64,000 nucleotides of DNA from Anaerosacchariphilus polymeriproducens (GTDB lineage Bacteria; Bacillota; Clostridia; Lachnospirales; Lachnospiraceae): assembly GCF_003363435.1 (NCBI RefSeq), contig NZ_QRCT01000012.1, forward strand, positions 1-64,000, in the 5' to 3' direction. Below are positions 16,997 to 26,757 of the stretch, in pieces. Every line of letters begins with the position of its first letter. The stretch's first letter is position 1. Under the pieces are notes generated by a model. The model searched no databases and had not been told where the DNA came from. It worked only from the letters and a program-made list of their open reading frames with translations. The position numbers were made by a program, and so were the translations under genes.

Positions 16997-17670
16997 CGTT
17001 CATTCACCCTCAATCTTTTTTCAAGTTTTTTTAGTAAAAAACTAAGCGTATACGTTAAAACCATATATATACATGCGGCATCAAAATAAATTGGGAATAT
17101 GGAAAATGTCGCCGTAGCTAACTGTCTTGCAAGCATCATAGTTTCTGTAATTGTAATTACACTTGCAAGAGAGGAATCCTTAATTGCCAGTAAGAATTGA
17201 TTTCCCAAAGCAGGAACTGCATTTTTAAATGCCTGAGGGAAAATTACATGGCGGAATGATTGTAGTTTCGTCATACCAATAGCTTTCGCAGCTTCGCTTT
17301 GACCTTTAGGGATAGATAAAATGGCACCTCTGAATATTTCGCTGATATATGCACCATTGTGAAATGAAAGTCCTAATACTGCAGAAGTAAACCGGTCAAG
17401 ATTAATTCCCATACGAGGAAGGCAATAAAACATAAAGAACAATTGTAATAGTAAAGGTGTTCCTCTTACTATTACAACATAAATGTCGGCTAATAAAACG
17501 AGCGGTCTTACTTTTGCCATTTTCATTAAATTCACAAGAATACCGATTAACGTTCCCCCAACAATTGATAAAATTGAAAGGAGTAAAGTTGCTATAATTC
17601 CTGGTAAAAAGTTAGGTAAATTTTTAAATGCGATCTCAAAAAATTCTGCTATACTATGTAAAAGTTCCAT
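16993..17670 (-). CDS. Polar amino acid ABC transporter permease
   Basis: A 225-residue membrane subunit of the HisM/GlnP type, with about five helices and the inner-loop EAA-type motif [19 protein letters not shown], which docks the ATPase. The segment [18 protein letters not shown] is characteristic of this permease family. It lies 28 bases after the binding-protein gene. A single permease gene implies a homodimer in the membrane. Confidence 0.93.
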   Translation of the reverse strand: MELLHSIAEFFEIAFKNLPNFLPGIIATLLLSILSIVGGTLIGILVNLMKMAKVRPLVLLADIYVVIVRGTPLLLQLFFMFYCLPRMGINLDRFTSAVLGLSFHNGAYISEIFRGAILSIPKGQSEAAKAIGMTKLQSFRHVIFPQAFKNAVPALGNQFLLAIKDSSLASVITITETMMLARQLATATFSIFPIYFDAACIYMVLTYTLSFLLKKLEKRLRVNER

Positions 17671-17698
17671 AATTGACTCCTGTCTATTGATTTTTACT

Positions 17699-18535
17699 CT
17701 ATTCTTTATTTAGAATATTGGTACCAAAATATTTATTACTAATTTCTTCATAGGTACCATTCTTAATGATAGCAGCCAGTGCTTCATTTAATTTATCTAA
17801 GAACTGCTTATCCTCTTTTCTGACAGCAATAGCAATATCTTCGGAATATAATAGTTCACCAACAGGTACTAAGTTATACTTTTTTGGAGCCTGTAAACCA
17901 ACGAAACGACTTGTGACCAAACCATCCGTATATTTATTTTGTACTGCCATAAAGTTTTCAATATCACTGGTGAATTGTAATACTTCAGATACGTTTGGAT
18001 ATTTCGCCAGCTCTTCCTGGAATGTAGTTCCGGTAACGACTCCTACTTTTCCATCTTTCATGTCTTTGATTGAAGTATATCCTTTTGATTTAGGTGCAAA
18101 AAACTGAGCGCCGTCGTAATAATAAGGGGAGGTAAAACTTACTTGTTTTTTTCGATCATCTGTAACAGCCATACTTCCAATGATACAATCAAAACGTTTA
18201 CTTGTCAGACCTCCAAGAATTCCATCCCACTCAGTAGTAATTCCTTCTGCTTTTACCCCCATTTCTTTTGCTAAGGCATTGGCAATATCTACATCAAAAC
18301 CAACTAATGAATGATCTTTTTCATCAATGTAGTTAAATGGTGGATAGCCTCCTGAACACGCATAAGTAAATGAACCATCTTTTTCAATTTTGCTCCAGGC
18401 AGCCTGTTCTTTTTTTGAACAGCCAATCATTGAAATTGTTATTACTCCTATAAGAGCTAAAATCATTAAAATTTTTATTTGACTGAACCTTGTTACAAAT
18501 TTTGTCTTCTGAATCAGTTGCTTTTTAATTATCAT
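17699..18535 (-). CDS. Polar amino acid-binding lipoprotein of an ABC importer
   Basis: About 278 residues. The start ATG 18535 has AAGGAG six bases upstream; the frame is open further but without a ribosome site. A hydrophobic signal (IKILMILALIGVITISMIGC) ends in a lipobox cysteine. The mature part is a family 3 solute-binding protein: FTYACSGGYPPFNYID, LVGFDVDIANALAKEMG, DCIIGSMAVTDDRKKQVSF. These motifs fit cystine- or general polar amino acid-binding proteins; the exact ligand is unknown. Confidence 0.92.
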   Translation of the reverse strand: MIIKKQLIQKTKFVTRFSQIKILMILALIGVITISMIGCSKKEQAAWSKIEKDGSFTYACSGGYPPFNYIDEKDHSLVGFDVDIANALAKEMGVKAEGITTEWDGILGGLTSKRFDCIIGSMAVTDDRKKQVSFTSPYYYDGAQFFAPKSKGYTSIKDMKDGKVGVVTGTTFQEELAKYPNVSEVLQFTSDIENFMAVQNKYTDGLVTSRFVGLQAPKKYNLVPVGELLYSEDIAIAVRKEDKQFLDKLNEALAAIIKNGTYEEISNKYFGTNILNKE

Positions 18536-18603
18536 ATTCTTCTCCTTTAATTTACTTATTTTTGAGATTTTCAATTTAATAATAACGTACAATAGTTACT
18601 TGT

Positions 18604-18645
18604 AAAAAAGTCATTTTTAAATCAATAAAAAGATTTAAAAATGAC
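18604..18645 (-). terminator. Terminator of the PucR-type regulator gene
   Basis: GTCATTTTTAAATC (18610-18623) is perfectly complementary to GATTTAAAAATGAC (18632-18645). On the minus strand the hairpin is followed by six T (18609-18604). It separates the regulator from the transporter operon. Confidence 0.88.
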
Positions 18646-18754
18646 ACCTAGCCTTTTATTATTGTAGATTATTATTAAATTTATTAAATTATAACATTTC
18701 AGCATTTAAAAACAACCGATATTTGACCAAAACTATTTGTGCAATTGCACAGAG

Positions 18755-19909
18755 TTATAGTATTCTTTCAATTTTTAAAGCAAGCATGATCTTAAATAAA
18801 TCCTCCATTTTACTTAAATCGTAGCCAATTAATTTTTTTATTTGTTTTAGCTTATAATTAATTGTATTTCGATGAACATATAGTTCGTCTGACAATTTTC
18901 GGATACTTCCATTATATTTGATATATATTTTGACAAATTCCACATAATCGGTTTTATTTATTTCATCAATGTTTTCAAGAGCGCCTATAGATTCTTGATA
19001 GATGTTAATTAATTCAGATTTTTTCCCATCAAGGAGAATTTTATAGATTCCGATATCTTCATAATTAATTATCTGTTTCTTCCATTTAGTAGCCAGCAAT
19101 AGAGTTTCACGAGAACTCTCATAACTTTCAACGAGATTATTTAATTGAGGGATTATCTTACCAACACCAACTCTTATAGAAAGTGTATATGTAGTAGAAA
19201 AAAACTTTTTTATTTCATTGATAATTTCAGACAGTTGTTGTTTATTAACGTCACATAAAATTATGATGATCGTTTTGTTTTTTACAAAAACACTGTGATT
19301 AGCATAAGCTCTATTTAGAATTTGTATTACATTATTTTTTACAAATTTAGACTGATTAAAGGTAATTTGAGGTGTTCCGGAAACGATAGTCATGGATAGA
19401 GTACAATAACTTGAATCTGCATCATATCCAAATTCCTTTAACTCTTTACGATATTTTTCACTTTTAACAGAGGAAAACAGTATTTCTTTGAAGATAGTTG
19501 AAGCATTAAAATCTAACTGCTTATCCTTTACAATTAGACTGCAAATATCTTTTGTAATGTCAACTAAGTAAATGTTCCAGGGTATTGTAAATAGTGGAAA
19601 ATGTTGCTTATTACAGTAATCAATAACATCTTTTGGAATTTCTTTAATATAAGGTCCAATGTTAATGGCTAACCCACTCGCATGAGAATTGTATAATCCT
19701 TTCACAAATTCAAGTAATCCAACTTTGTTCTCGAAGATTATTCCGGTAGTAAAAACAAACTCATTTCCTTTTACATAGCCATTTACGGAAACACTTTCCA
19801 GAATATGTACCCAGCTTATATGATTCTTTAGACCATCTTTTCCAGCCAGTAACTTCATATCATAATTTTTCTTTGAGTTCTTATAAACTTTTTCCACTTC
19901 TAGTTCCAT
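18755..19909 (-). CDS. PucR-family transcriptional regulator
   Basis: About 384 residues. An N-terminal PucR ligand-sensing domain (about 1-125: LAGKDGLKNHISWVHILES, IDYCNKQHFPLFTIPW) is followed by a GGDEF-like central region and a C-terminal PucR helix-turn-helix (IRKLSDELYVHRNTINYKLK, then LIGYDLS). ATG 19909 is preferred over GTG 19927 because the GAAGGG ribosome site lies between them. PucR proteins regulate purine or amino acid catabolism. Its position directly upstream of the ABC importer suggests it controls that operon, though a terminator lies between. Confidence 0.88.
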   Translation of the reverse strand: MELEVEKVYKNSKKNYDMKLLAGKDGLKNHISWVHILESVSVNGYVKGNEFVFTTGIIFENKVGLLEFVKGLYNSHASGLAINIGPYIKEIPKDVIDYCNKQHFPLFTIPWNIYLVDITKDICSLIVKDKQLDFNASTIFKEILFSSVKSEKYRKELKEFGYDADSSYCTLSMTIVSGTPQITFNQSKFVKNNVIQILNRAYANHSVFVKNKTIIIILCDVNKQQLSEIINEIKKFFSTTYTLSIRVGVGKIIPQLNNLVESYESSRETLLLATKWKKQIINYEDIGIYKILLDGKKSELINIYQESIGALENIDEINKTDYVEFVKIYIKYNGSIRKLSDELYVHRNTINYKLKQIKKLIGYDLSKMEDLFKIMLALKIERIL

Positions 19910-19980
19910 TAATTTCCCTTCTTTCACTATTTGAGCTATAATTTACCAATAAGTATAACATAAGATATAGATATTGAAAC

Positions 19981-20015
19981 CCTGCATTGACCTTTTAACG
20001 GCAGGTATGTATAAT
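19981..20015 (+). promoter_or_regulatory. Sigma-A promoter with a flanking inverted repeat
   Basis: TTGACC (19987-19992), 17 bases, TATAAT (20010-20015), about 37 bases before the glycosyltransferase start. CCTGC (19981-19985) and GCAGG (20001-20005) form an inverted repeat around the -35 and spacer, a possible operator. Confidence 0.8.
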
Positions 20016-20058
20016 AAGAAGCGAAACTAGAAGATAAAGGAAAAGAAAGAGTTAATCT

Positions 20059-21033
20059 ATGAAAGAATTAGTATCTGTCATTGTTCCCATATACAATGCA
20101 GAGTCTTATATGACAGCATGTATTGAGTCTGTTCGAAGCCAGACTTATACGAATATTGAGATAATATTGGTGGATGATGGTTCGTCAGATGGAGGACCAT
20201 CTATTTGTGATACATATAAAGAATTGGATGCAAGAATTCAGGTCATACATAAAAATAATGGAGGGGTTTCATCAGCCAGAAATACAGGACTTAAAATGGC
20301 GAAAGGAACTTATATTTCGTTTATAGATGCAGATGATACGATAAGTCACCAGATGATAGAAAAATTAGTACAGGCATTAGAAGGAAATAGGGTAGAGTTG
20401 GCTGTTTGTGGTTTTTCTATGATAAATGAGGCAGGAGAGACTCTGCGCGAAACAGCGGTAAAAGAACTTCTATTATCAGAAGACGAAGCTCTATGTTATA
20501 TGTTAGAAGATTATGATTTTCAAATGGCTGTTTGGAATAAATTATATATCCGTTCTATTATTGAAGAGAATCAGATTCGGTTTCAAGAACAGATAACGCA
20601 TGGTGAGGATGGTTTATGGCTGTGTACTTATCTTACCAAATGCAAAAAAGTTTATTGGACTGGGGAACCTTATTATAAATACCTTCAGATAGAAAGTTCT
20701 GCAATGCATATGATGCAAAGTAGTAGGAAGTTTGATTATAGGCAGCTTAGTGTATTAGAGTCCTTAGATTTGACTTTAACTGAAATAAAAAATAAGCATA
20801 AAATCGTTTTAGATACATTTTGGGCACATTATGTAGGGATATCGGTAGGTCTTATGATTTATGCTCTTAAGTTTGCACCAGAAGACAAGCTTTTAATACA
20901 GAAATTAAAAAAAAATATTAAGAATTATCTACAAAATTTCTTAAAAAGTTCTAAGTATAGTAAGAAGGATAAGTTGACAGCCATATTGCTCAGTACTTGT
21001 CCGACTCTACTCAAAAGCTTTTTGAAAGGATAA
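20059..21033 (+). CDS. Glycosyltransferase family 2, first gene of the plus-strand glycan cluster
   Basis: A 324-residue transferase: SVIVPIYNAESYMTACIESV, LVDDGSSDGG, SARNTGLKMAKG and FIDADDTI (DxD). The HGEDGLW motif near residue 180 is typical of enzymes such as EpsJ/CpsI that extend surface glycans. AAAGAAAGAG lies upstream of the ATG, and the next gene begins four bases after the stop. Confidence 0.92.
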   Translation: MKELVSVIVPIYNAESYMTACIESVRSQTYTNIEIILVDDGSSDGGPSICDTYKELDARIQVIHKNNGGVSSARNTGLKMAKGTYISFIDADDTISHQMIEKLVQALEGNRVELAVCGFSMINEAGETLRETAVKELLLSEDEALCYMLEDYDFQMAVWNKLYIRSIIEENQIRFQEQITHGEDGLWLCTYLTKCKKVYWTGEPYYKYLQIESSAMHMMQSSRKFDYRQLSVLESLDLTLTEIKNKHKIVLDTFWAHYVGISVGLMIYALKFAPEDKLLIQKLKKNIKNYLQNFLKSSKYSKKDKLTAILLSTCPTLLKSFLKG

Positions 21034-21037
21034 GAAA

Positions 21038-22597
21038 ATGACAATTAGAAAGAAAAGTTTACTATATATTAGTTTGATTATGATCATATTTGTACAAATG
21101 GGCATGATGGTATATTTTGGAACGAAAAAGACAGATTTCCATGAAGATGAATACTATACATATGGCTTGTCTAATGATCAAGGCACAGGATTTCTGCAGA
21201 TTCCGGACAGAACATGGCAGGGCCCCGCTCTATTTGCTGATTATTTGACAGTCAATGAGAACCATCGTTTTGATTATCCAAACGTGTGGAAAAACCAGGG
21301 AAATGACGTGCATCCTCCTTTGTATTATGTGTTTATTCATACATTATGTTCGTTCACACCAAACGTTATGTCAAAATGGATAGGAATCAGTTTTAATCTT
21401 CTGATGTTCGTACTTTGTATGGGGGTTCTTTTTGGGACGGCCAAAAAGCTTACGAAGAGTGATTTGGCAGCATGGTTATCATGTGTCATGTTTGGATTTT
21501 CCATAGGAGCAGTTAGTGCAGTTATTTTTATTCGTATGTATATGCTGTTTACTTTATGGGTGTTGTGTGCGATGTACTTGATTATATGGCAGCTAGAGAG
21601 AAGACGGTGTGATCGTAGATTTTATCTATTGCTTTATGGAATTACAGTTTTAGGAGTGATGACACAATACTATTTTTTGATTTTTATGTTTTTTTTATCT
21701 GCTGCTTTTTGCATTCTTTTAATGTATCAAAAACGTTGGAAAGAATTTGCAGGGTATGTTCTTTCTATGGCAGCAGCAGGCGTTTCCTGTATTGTGATCT
21801 TTCCAAGTATGTTGAATCACATATTTTTTGGTTATCGGGGAACAGAAGCGATTACCAATGTCAAAAATACAAGTGGAATACTTAATGAATTGGTGCAAAT
21901 GATAGCAACCGTAAATAATGAATTATTTGGAGGTTATTTACTTGGATTATTAGTGATCTTACTTATATGTTTAGGAATATTATTTGTTTTGAAAAGTAAG
22001 AATTATAAATTTTCCATGATTCTTACAAAGGCATGGCTTTTTACTTTCCTTCCCTGCTTTGGCTATTTTTTAGTAGTGACAAAAGTAGCTCCGTTTAAAA
22101 CGGATCGATACATCTTTCCTATTTTTCCCTTGATCGTTTTGCTGTTCATAACAATAAGTTGTACAGTAGTAAATCTATTGGTCGAGAACAAAAAAATAGC
22201 AGCCGGGATTCTGGGAACTTTGGTCTTTATATTGACTGTTGTTGGGTTTACCACACAAAAAGTAAATTATATTTATGAAGACAGACAGATAAGACATGAT
22301 GTGACAAAGGCTAATAAAGGGCTTAATACGGTTTATATTACAGATGGTGAAGGTTGGAAAGTGATTGGTTCATGTACAGAACTTATGAATACAGATAAGG
22401 TGTATTATGTTGACGGAACGAATAAAGAGCCTGTAACGGATGAAGAGTTGAATAGGGCAGAAGAATTATTAATTTATGTTGATTCTGGTTTTCAGGCTGA
22501 AGAGATAATAAAAAAACTATTTCAGAATAATAAATACTTGAAAAATTATGAACTTTTATATGAAGGATTTTATTCCAAGGTGTATCGAGTTTACTGA
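21038..22597 (+). CDS. GT-C membrane glycosyltransferase (PMT/ArnT-like)
   Basis: A 519-residue polytopic protein with about ten hydrophobic helices. The first external loop, right after helix 1, carries DFHEDEYYTYG, matching the acidic catalytic motif of GT-C enzymes that use polyprenyl-phosphate sugars. HPPLYYVFIHTL near residue 92 is the usual second motif (DxHPPLYY). The C-terminal part after about 400 is a small soluble domain. With the GtrB-like enzyme at 24744 it could form a glucosylation pair that decorates a glycan outside the membrane (inference). Confidence 0.82.
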   Translation: MTIRKKSLLYISLIMIIFVQMGMMVYFGTKKTDFHEDEYYTYGLSNDQGTGFLQIPDRTWQGPALFADYLTVNENHRFDYPNVWKNQGNDVHPPLYYVFIHTLCSFTPNVMSKWIGISFNLLMFVLCMGVLFGTAKKLTKSDLAAWLSCVMFGFSIGAVSAVIFIRMYMLFTLWVLCAMYLIIWQLERRRCDRRFYLLLYGITVLGVMTQYYFLIFMFFLSAAFCILLMYQKRWKEFAGYVLSMAAAGVSCIVIFPSMLNHIFFGYRGTEAITNVKNTSGILNELVQMIATVNNELFGGYLLGLLVILLICLGILFVLKSKNYKFSMILTKAWLFTFLPCFGYFLVVTKVAPFKTDRYIFPIFPLIVLLFITISCTVVNLLVENKKIAAGILGTLVFILTVVGFTTQKVNYIYEDRQIRHDVTKANKGLNTVYITDGEGWKVIGSCTELMNTDKVYYVDGTNKEPVTDEELNRAEELLIYVDSGFQAEEIIKKLFQNNKYLKNYELLYEGFYSKVYRVY

Positions 22598-22626
22598 TTG
22601 ACACAAATAATTTTATTTTGTAAGAT
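22598..22626 (+). promoter_or_regulatory. Internal sigma-A promoter in the glycan cluster
   Basis: TTGACA (22598-22603), 17 bases, TAAGAT (22621-22626), about 60 bases before the aminotransferase start. It suggests the second part of the cluster can be expressed separately. Confidence 0.7.
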
Positions 22627-22686
22627 ACACTAAAAGAATTGATTTTACCAGATTGTGACATGAGAGCACAAGTGAGAGGAGACAGT

Positions 22687-23793
22687 ATGTCAGAGAAAAA
22701 ATCTCCCATTTATGTAACCAAATCATCTATGCCCAAATACGAAGAATTTATCGAAGCGATTAAACCAATTTGGGATTCTGCATGGTTAACGAATATGGGT
22801 GAATTTCATAACCAGTTGAACCAGAAATTAATGGAATACTTAGGGGTGAAAAAGTTATCACTTTTTGTAAACGGACATATGGCGTTAGAGCTTACACTGC
22901 AGGCATTTGAATTAGAAGGGGAAGTGATTACAACACCGTTTACGTTTGCATCAACGACACATGCAATTGCACGAAATAATTTGACACCTGTTTTTTGTGA
23001 TATTAATGAAGATGATTATACCATAGATGTAAAGAAACTTGAGAATTTGATTACGGACAAGACATCAGCTATTGTACCGGTACACGTATATGGAAATATT
23101 TGCAATATAGACGAGATAGATAGAATAGCAAAGAAATACAATTTAAAAGTAATATATGACGGAGCTCACGCATTTGGAGAAACGTTGAATGGAGTTGGTA
23201 TTGGAAATTTCGGCGATGCTACGATGTTTAGTTTCCACGCGACCAAGGTATTCAATACCATAGAAGGCGGGGCGGTTGCATTTCGGGAAGAGAGGATAGA
23301 GACATTACTGTATTATTTGAAAAATTTTGGTATAACTGGAGAAGAAACGGTTGAATTTATAGGTGGAAATGCCAAAATGAATGAATTTCAGGCAGTAATG
23401 GGAGTATGTAATCTGATGCATATCGAAGAAGAAGTGGCGAAGAGAAAAGCAGTCGTAGATAAATATGAAGAGCTGCTTTCAGGAATAGAAGGAATACGGC
23501 TTAATGTCAGTCAGCAGGGTATAAAAAGAAATTACGCTTATTTCCCGGTTGTTTTTGAAGGTTATAAAAAGAATAGAGATGAAATTTATAATGAACTAGC
23601 CAGTCATAATATTTTTCCTAGAAAATATTTTTATCCTTTGACAAATAGTTTTGAATGTTATAAGAGTAATTTTCAGATACAGGAAACCCCTGTTGCAGAG
23701 CGTATTGCAGGTTCGATATTGACCCTGCCCTGTTATGCGGATCTAGCATTAGAAGATGTAGAACGTATTTGTTCTATTATAAAAGAGGGATAG
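22687..23793 (+). CDS. DegT/DnrJ/EryC1-family sugar aminotransferase
   Basis: About 368 residues of the PLP-dependent fold that aminates keto-sugar nucleotides. D158 lies in YDGAHAFGE, and the PLP-binding lysine is K187 in MFSFHATKVFNTIEGGA. TTPFTFASTTHAI is the substrate/phosphate loop. The motif pattern resembles TDP-4-keto-6-deoxyhexose aminotransferases (VioA/FdtB type). The start is ATG 22687 with GAGAGGAGA upstream; earlier in-frame codons lack a ribosome site. No dehydratase for the keto-sugar donor lies in the window, so the donor must be made elsewhere. Confidence 0.9.
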   Translation: MSEKKSPIYVTKSSMPKYEEFIEAIKPIWDSAWLTNMGEFHNQLNQKLMEYLGVKKLSLFVNGHMALELTLQAFELEGEVITTPFTFASTTHAIARNNLTPVFCDINEDDYTIDVKKLENLITDKTSAIVPVHVYGNICNIDEIDRIAKKYNLKVIYDGAHAFGETLNGVGIGNFGDATMFSFHATKVFNTIEGGAVAFREERIETLLYYLKNFGITGEETVEFIGGNAKMNEFQAVMGVCNLMHIEEEVAKRKAVVDKYEELLSGIEGIRLNVSQQGIKRNYAYFPVVFEGYKKNRDEIYNELASHNIFPRKYFYPLTNSFECYKSNFQIQETPVAERIAGSILTLPCYADLALEDVERICSIIKEG

Positions 23794-23802
23794 GTGAGCG
23801 AA

Positions 23803-24759
23803 ATGAATCCAATAGTTAGTATTAGTGTTCTGACCTATAACCATGAAAACTATATCAGACAGGCACTCGATAGTTTTTTAGTTCAGAAAACTAACTTTCC
23901 TTTTGAAATTTTAATCCATGATGATGCATCTACAGATAAAACTCAGGATATTATAAGAGAATACCAGGAAAAATATCCAGATAAGATTTTTCCGATCTGT
24001 CAGAATGAGAATCAATATAGTAAGGGGATTTTTACGGTAAGTGCAAATTTTAACTTTCCGAGGGCAAGAGGGAAGTATATTGCATTCTGTGAAGGAGATG
24101 ATTACTGGATTGATATGGACAAGCTTCAAAAGCAGGTAGATTATATGGAGGGGCATGAGAAATGCAGTATGTATATACATGCGGCAGATTTAGTGACAGT
24201 CAATAACGAATATATTCGGGATTCAAGACCTTTCTTAAAGGATTGTGAATTGTTGATAGAGGATGTCATTGATGAAAGAGAATTATATCCTTCTGCATCT
24301 ATGTTGTTCCGTACGGATTATGTGAAGACACTGCCGGATTTTTATTATCATGCTCCTGTCGGTGATATCCCTTTACATCTTTATATGTCTACAAAAGGTT
24401 ATATTTATTATAAAAATGAAAAAATGTCAGCATACCGTTTAGGTGGAGCCGATTCATGGACTACCAATATTCTGGCAGACAAAACAAGAGAAAGAACAAG
24501 GCAGCACAATCTGAAATTGCAAAAAATGTTTGAGGAATTTGATGAATTTACTAGGTTTAAATACCATGAGATAGTGAATTATACAATAAAAAGGTTGCAA
24601 TTAGGTTATCTTTTAGACGGGGAAGAATTTAGAAAAGCCCTATCCTCTAAATTTAAAGACCAGAGGAGAAAGGAATTAACGAAAAAAGAAATATTTTATA
24701 TTTATTTTCGTTTATTGATTCCCAAGGAGGTATATAAGAGAATATGGAAAAGAAATTAG
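23803..24759 (+). CDS. Glycosyltransferase family 2
   Basis: About 318 residues: VSISVLTYNHENYIRQALDS, EILIHDDASTDKT and AFCEGDDYWID (DxD region). The HDDASTDKT/EGDDYW pair is typical of surface glycan transferases. ATG 23803 follows AGGTGAG; GTG 23794 is an alternative start, right after the previous stop. The 3' end overlaps the next gene by 16 bases. Confidence 0.9.
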   Translation: MNPIVSISVLTYNHENYIRQALDSFLVQKTNFPFEILIHDDASTDKTQDIIREYQEKYPDKIFPICQNENQYSKGIFTVSANFNFPRARGKYIAFCEGDDYWIDMDKLQKQVDYMEGHEKCSMYIHAADLVTVNNEYIRDSRPFLKDCELLIEDVIDERELYPSASMLFRTDYVKTLPDFYYHAPVGDIPLHLYMSTKGYIYYKNEKMSAYRLGGADSWTTNILADKTRERTRQHNLKLQKMFEEFDEFTRFKYHEIVNYTIKRLQLGYLLDGEEFRKALSSKFKDQRRKELTKKEIFYIYFRLLIPKEVYKRIWKRN

Positions 24760-25724
24760 ATAAAAAATCAAAGTTATTGTCTGTTATCGTCCCTTGTTAT
24801 AATGAGGAGCAAATGGTTCCAATCTTCTTTAAAGAGATTTGTAAAACTGCAGAAGAGTTTAAAGAAAAAAACGTAGAGTTTGAATTTATATTTGTGGATG
24901 ACGGATCAAAAGACAGAACGCTCGAAGAGTTGAAAAAGATTCGGAAACTGGATTCCAGAGTGAGATATTGTTCTTTTTCCAGAAATTTCGGAAAAGAGGC
25001 GGCGATATATGCAGGGTTACAAACTTCTAAAGGTGATTATGTGGTTTTAATGGATGCAGATCTGCAGGATCCTCCCGCTTATCTGATGCAAATGTATCAG
25101 GCGATTACAGAAGAAGGTTATGATTGTGCGGCGACCAGGCGTATGGACCGCAAAGGAGAAGCGAAATTACGCTCTTTCTTTGCTCGGTTATTCTATAGAA
25201 TCATCAATAAAATTTCCAGTGCCGATATTATGGATGGTGCAAGAGATTATCGTTTGATGAAAAGGCAGGTCGTAGATGCGATTTTGTCTATGTGCGAATA
25301 CAATCGTTTTACAAAAGGAATATTCGGATGGGTAGGATTTAAAACGAAATGGATTGCATATGAAAATGTGGAACGTGTTGCAGGTGATACGAAATGGTCA
25401 TTCTGGAGCCTGTTAACATATGCTTTAGATGGAATTATTGCATTTTCTACTACACCATTAGCAATTGCCTCATTTTCCGGCGTTTTATTGTCAGGCATAG
25501 CGCTTCTTTTTATTATCGGGATAATTCTTAGGACGTTAATTCTGGGAGATCCGGTTGCAGGCTGGCCATCATTAGTTTGTATTATTTTATTGTTAAGCGG
25601 AATTCAATTACTTTGTATGGGAATTATTGGACAGTACCTTGCGAAAGCCTATATGGAGACCAAAAAACGTCCGGTCTATATTTGCCGCGAGACAGAAGAG
25701 ACGGAAGAAGAAGAGGAAGATTAA
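24744..25724 (+). CDS. GtrB/DPM1-like polyprenyl-phosphate glycosyltransferase
   Basis: A 326-residue family 2 enzyme with SVIVPCYNEEQMVPIFFKEI, FIFVDDGSKDRT, SFSRNFGKEAAIYAGLQ, and LMDADLQDPP as the metal site. Two C-terminal helices (about 232-258 and 270-292) anchor it. These are hallmarks of enzymes that move glucose or another hexose onto undecaprenyl phosphate. The C-terminus ends in an acidic run (EETEEEEED). It likely supplies the lipid-linked sugar for the GT-C transferase of the cluster. Confidence 0.92.
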   Translation: MEKKLDKKSKLLSVIVPCYNEEQMVPIFFKEICKTAEEFKEKNVEFEFIFVDDGSKDRTLEELKKIRKLDSRVRYCSFSRNFGKEAAIYAGLQTSKGDYVVLMDADLQDPPAYLMQMYQAITEEGYDCAATRRMDRKGEAKLRSFFARLFYRIINKISSADIMDGARDYRLMKRQVVDAILSMCEYNRFTKGIFGWVGFKTKWIAYENVERVAGDTKWSFWSLLTYALDGIIAFSTTPLAIASFSGVLLSGIALLFIIGIILRTLILGDPVAGWPSLVCIILLLSGIQLLCMGIIGQYLAKAYMETKKRPVYICRETEETEEEEED

Positions 25725-25736
25725 AGGAGATTTTGC

Positions 25737-26717
25737 ATGGAACGTATATTAGTGACGGCAATCGGTTCATTGTCTGCCGATATTACGATAAAGACATTGA
25801 AACAAATGGGATTTTTTGTTGTAGGATGTGATATTTATCCACAACCCTGGGTAGTTGATGCATATGAGGTCGATGTATTTGTACAGACCCCGGGAGTGAA
25901 AGAAGAATCTTATTTATCTTTTTTTGAGGAATTGTGCAGTCAGCAGCAGATTTCCTATATAATACCATTAATAGATTTGGAAGTTGATGTACTAAGTGTT
26001 CATAAAGAAAGATTTCAAAGTAAAGGAATTACGATATGTACTTTATCCGAAATTTGCGCAAAGCAGTGCAGGGACAAGTATCAGCTTCCGCGGCAATTGA
26101 GCAGTTTAGGTGAAAAATATGGAATCCGAATGCTAATGGGAAACCTGTTAAAAGATATTAATGTTGATGAACTGACTTTTCCTGTTATCGTAAAGCCGAG
26201 GAATGGGCGAAGCAGCCAAGGGTGTCAATTAATATATAACGAAAAAGGGATTGAATATTTATCTACAATTGATACAGAACAAAATTTATTAGTTCAAAAT
26301 TATGTGAAAGGGCAAGTAATAACAGTAGATGTTGTCTGCGATAGTCAAAGGAAAGATGCTGTTGCAGTGGCAAGAAAGGAATTACTTAGAACAGCCAATG
26401 GTGCCGGAACGACTGTATCGATCATCAGAGAGCCTATAGTGGAAGAGTTCTGCAGACAGGCGGCTATCCATTTACAAATACAGGGAGCAGTAAATTTTGA
26501 ATTTTTGGTTGATGAAGAAAAGAACTATTATTTTTTGGAAATCAATCCTCGTTTTTCGGGCGGTGTGGAATTTACACATTTAGCCGGTTATAATGTTATA
26601 AAAAATCATATGAATTGTTTTCGAAATGTGACAATCAATACATGCGAAGAGATTAAAGAGATGACCGTTGCAAGAAAATATGAAGAATACATTACAGAGG
26701 GGTCAGATAAGGTTTAA
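25737..26717 (+). CDS. ATP-grasp ligase in a glycan cluster
   Basis: A 326-residue ATP-grasp protein (carbamoyl-phosphate-synthase-like fold). The N-terminal pre-ATP-grasp segment is RILVTAIGSLSADITIK; the ATP-binding lysine region is PVIVKPRNGRSSQGCQL. Catalytic acid and metal ligands lie in VNFEFLVDE and FLEINPRFSGG. Such enzymes join a carboxylate to an amine or similar. Beside a sugar aminotransferase, an attractive but unproven role is to acylate an amino sugar with an amino acid. AAGGAG precedes the ATG. Confidence 0.85.
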   Translation: MERILVTAIGSLSADITIKTLKQMGFFVVGCDIYPQPWVVDAYEVDVFVQTPGVKEESYLSFFEELCSQQQISYIIPLIDLEVDVLSVHKERFQSKGITICTLSEICAKQCRDKYQLPRQLSSLGEKYGIRMLMGNLLKDINVDELTFPVIVKPRNGRSSQGCQLIYNEKGIEYLSTIDTEQNLLVQNYVKGQVITVDVVCDSQRKDAVAVARKELLRTANGAGTTVSIIREPIVEEFCRQAAIHLQIQGAVNFEFLVDEEKNYYFLEINPRFSGGVEFTHLAGYNVIKNHMNCFRNVTINTCEEIKEMTVARKYEEYITEGSDKV

Positions 26718-26757
26718 GGTTTGACTTCTTCTTTAAAACTTTAGTTTGGGAGATAAC

